DNA of 64,000 bases from Pseudomonas sp. SDI (GTDB lineage: Bacteria > Pseudomonadota > Gammaproteobacteria > Pseudomonadales > Pseudomonadaceae). The stretch is from assembly GCF_003105155.1 (NCBI RefSeq), contig NZ_QETK01000028.1, positions 1-64,000 of the forward strand, given 5' to 3'. Positions 62,390 to 64,000 of the stretch are shown in pieces. Each line of letters begins with the position of its first letter. Positions within the stretch are counted from its first letter, which is position 1. The notes under the pieces were generated by a model. It was given only the letters and a program-made list of their open reading frames with translations, did no database searches and was not told where the DNA came from. Both the position numbers and the translations under genes were made by a program.

Positions 62390-64000
62390 CGTGGAGCTTT
62401 TATCTGGCGCTGAAATGGTCGTCCGCTTTTTGCGTGACGAAGGCGTTAAGCACATTTACGGGTACCCTGGCGGTGCTCTCCTTCATGTTTACGATGCCCT
62501 GTTCAAAGAACCGGAAGTAAGCCACATCCTGGTTCGTCACGAGCAGGCAGCAACCCATATGGCGGACGGTTATGCCCGTGCCACCGGTAAAGCCGGTGTG
62601 GTACTGGTCACTTCCGGCCCAGGCGCCACCAATGCCATTACCGGTATTGCCACGGCGTACATGGACTCGATTCCGATGGTCATCCTGTCTGGTCAGGTGC
62701 CTAGCACCATGGTCGGCACCGATGCCTTCCAGGAAACCGACATGATCGGTATCTCGCGGCCGATCGTGAAGCACAGCTTCATGATCAAACACGCCTCGGA
62801 AATTCCTGAAGTTCTGAAAAAAGCCTTCTACCTTGCGCAGTCCGGTCGTCCAGGTCCTGTCGTTGTCGATATCCCGAAAGACATGACCAACCCGGCGGAG
62901 AAGTTCGAGTACGTCTACCCCAAAAAGGTCAAGATGCGCTCCTATAGCCCGGCCGTTCGTGGCCACTCCGGGCAGATCCGCAAGGCAGCCGAAATGCTCC
63001 TGGCGGCCAAGCGTCCGATCGTTTACGCCGGTGGCGGTGTCATTCTCGGTGGCGGCTCCGCTGCGCTGACCGAACTGGCCCAACTGCTCAACCTGCCGGT
63101 CACCAATACCCTGATGGGCCTGGGCGGCTATCCGGGTACCGACCGTCAGTTCCTCGGCATGCTCGGTATGCACGGCAGCTACCAGGCCAACCTGGCCATG
63201 CACAATGCCGACGTGATCTTCGCGGTCGGTGCGCGCTTCGATGACCGTGTCGTCAACGGTCCGGCGAAGTTCTGCCCGAACGCCAAAGTCATCCACGTCG
63301 ACATCGACCCGGCATCGATCTCCAAGACCATCAAGGCCGACGTGCCGATCGTGGGGCCGGTCGACAGCGTCCTGACCGAAATGGTCGCGACCCTGCGCGA
63401 AATCGGTGAGCTGCCGGAAAAGGCCGCCATGGATGCCTGGTGGAAGCAGATCGAAGAGTGGCGCGGTGATCGCATCATGTTCCCTTACGACAAGGGCGAT
63501 GGCAGCGTCATCAAGCCGCAGACCGTGATCGAAACCCTGTGCGAAGTCACCAAGGGCGACGCGTTCGTCACCTCCGACGTCGGCCAGCATCAGATGTTCG
63601 CGGCGCAGTACTACCGTTTCAACAAGCCGAACCGCTGGATCAACTCCGGTGGTCTGGGCACCATGGGCTTTGGCTTCCCTGCCGCCATGGGGATCAAGCT
63701 GAACTTCCCGGACCAGGACGTTGCCTGCGTAACCGGTGAGGGCAGCATCCAGATGAACATTCAGGAGCTGTCGACCTGCCTGCAGTACGACCTGCCGGTA
63801 AAGATCGTCAACCTGAACAACGGTGTATTGGGCATGGTTCGCCAGTGGCAGGACATGGCCTACAACAGCCGTCACTCACATTCCTATATGGAATCGCTGC
63901 CTGACTTCGTCAAGTTGGCCGAAGCCTATGGTCACGTGGGTATCCGTATCACCAGCCTGAAGGACCTCAAGCCGAAACTCGAGGAAGCCTTCGCCATGAA
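62390..64000 (+). CDS. ilvI: Acetolactate synthase large subunit (partial, 3' end off window)
   Basis: 537 codons are visible of an expected roughly 575. The ThDP-dependent enzyme makes acetolactate and acetohydroxybutyrate, the first common step to valine, leucine and isoleucine. The catalytic Glu is in LVRHEQAATHMADGYARATG (about residues 46-65). The FAD/linker region (GVILGGGSA) is normal. The ThDP motif begins GEGSIQMNIQELSTCLQYDL (about 450) with NLNNGVLGMVRQWQ following. The start is GTG at 62390, behind AGAGGTG. The small subunit ilvH and ilvC probably follow outside the window. Confidence 0.97.

Overview
The window is a stretch of core chromosome from a Pseudomonas species, most likely of the P. 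putida group. The evidence is the high GC content, the conserved order cbrX-cbrA-cbrB-crcZ-pcnB-folK-panB-panC-pgi-acs, the GTG/TTG-started housekeeping genes, the PrrF and CrcZ small RNAs, and proteins that read as typical Pseudomonas orthologues. There is no prophage, CRISPR array or defence island. The unusual material is in intergenic regions, gene remnants and regulatory sites.

Layout. 1-5.4 kb: smpB, an SNF-family transporter, ratA (with no rnfH behind it), bamE and fur divergent from each other, and recN under a LexA box. 5.5-10.3 kb: the heat-shock group grpE-dnaK-dnaJ, with two sigma-32 promoters of identical geometry, then dapB. 10.3-16 kb: carA (TTG start, terminator-bearing leader), carB, greA and a small membrane protein. 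16-22.6 kb: yhbY, rlmE, ftsH, folP, glmM, tpiA, secG. 22.6-32 kb: tRNA-Leu and initiator tRNA-Met, then the translation/RNA cluster rimP-nusA-infB-rbfA-truB-rpsO-pnp. A 216-bp IS1182-like relic sits just after pnp. 32-39.6 kb: a BON-domain periplasmic protein behind a candidate sigma-54 promoter, a 980-residue DUF748 protein, an rRNA methyltransferase-like protein, an MpaB-type protein and acetyl-CoA synthetase. 39.8-45.4 kb: pgi, panC, panB, folK, pcnB, all on the minus strand.

45.5-50.7 kb is the carbon/nitrogen control locus. The CbrA sensor kinase carries a transporter-like N-terminus and is preceded by the small membrane protein CbrX. CbrB is its sigma-54 activator. CrcZ, the Hfq/Crc-sequestering RNA, has six CA motifs and a sigma-54 promoter preceded by palindromes that probably bind CbrB. 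Thus the sensor, the regulator and the RNA output lie side by side.

50.8-64 kb: gluQ, dksA, an aminotransferase, sfsA and a Rieske protein. A 50-codon fragment of a heme ABC transporter ATPase follows, in front of an intact ChaN-type lipoprotein. Next come the Fur-controlled PrrF RNA, a TfoX C-domain protein, a pentapeptide-repeat protein, an APH/P-loop kinase fusion, mrcB with its presumed activator lpoP, yqcC, and the start of ilvI, which runs off the window end.

Starts were adjusted from the longest reading frames by ribosome-binding sites and family length. Family assignments come from recognised motifs and remembered orthologues. No database search was run.
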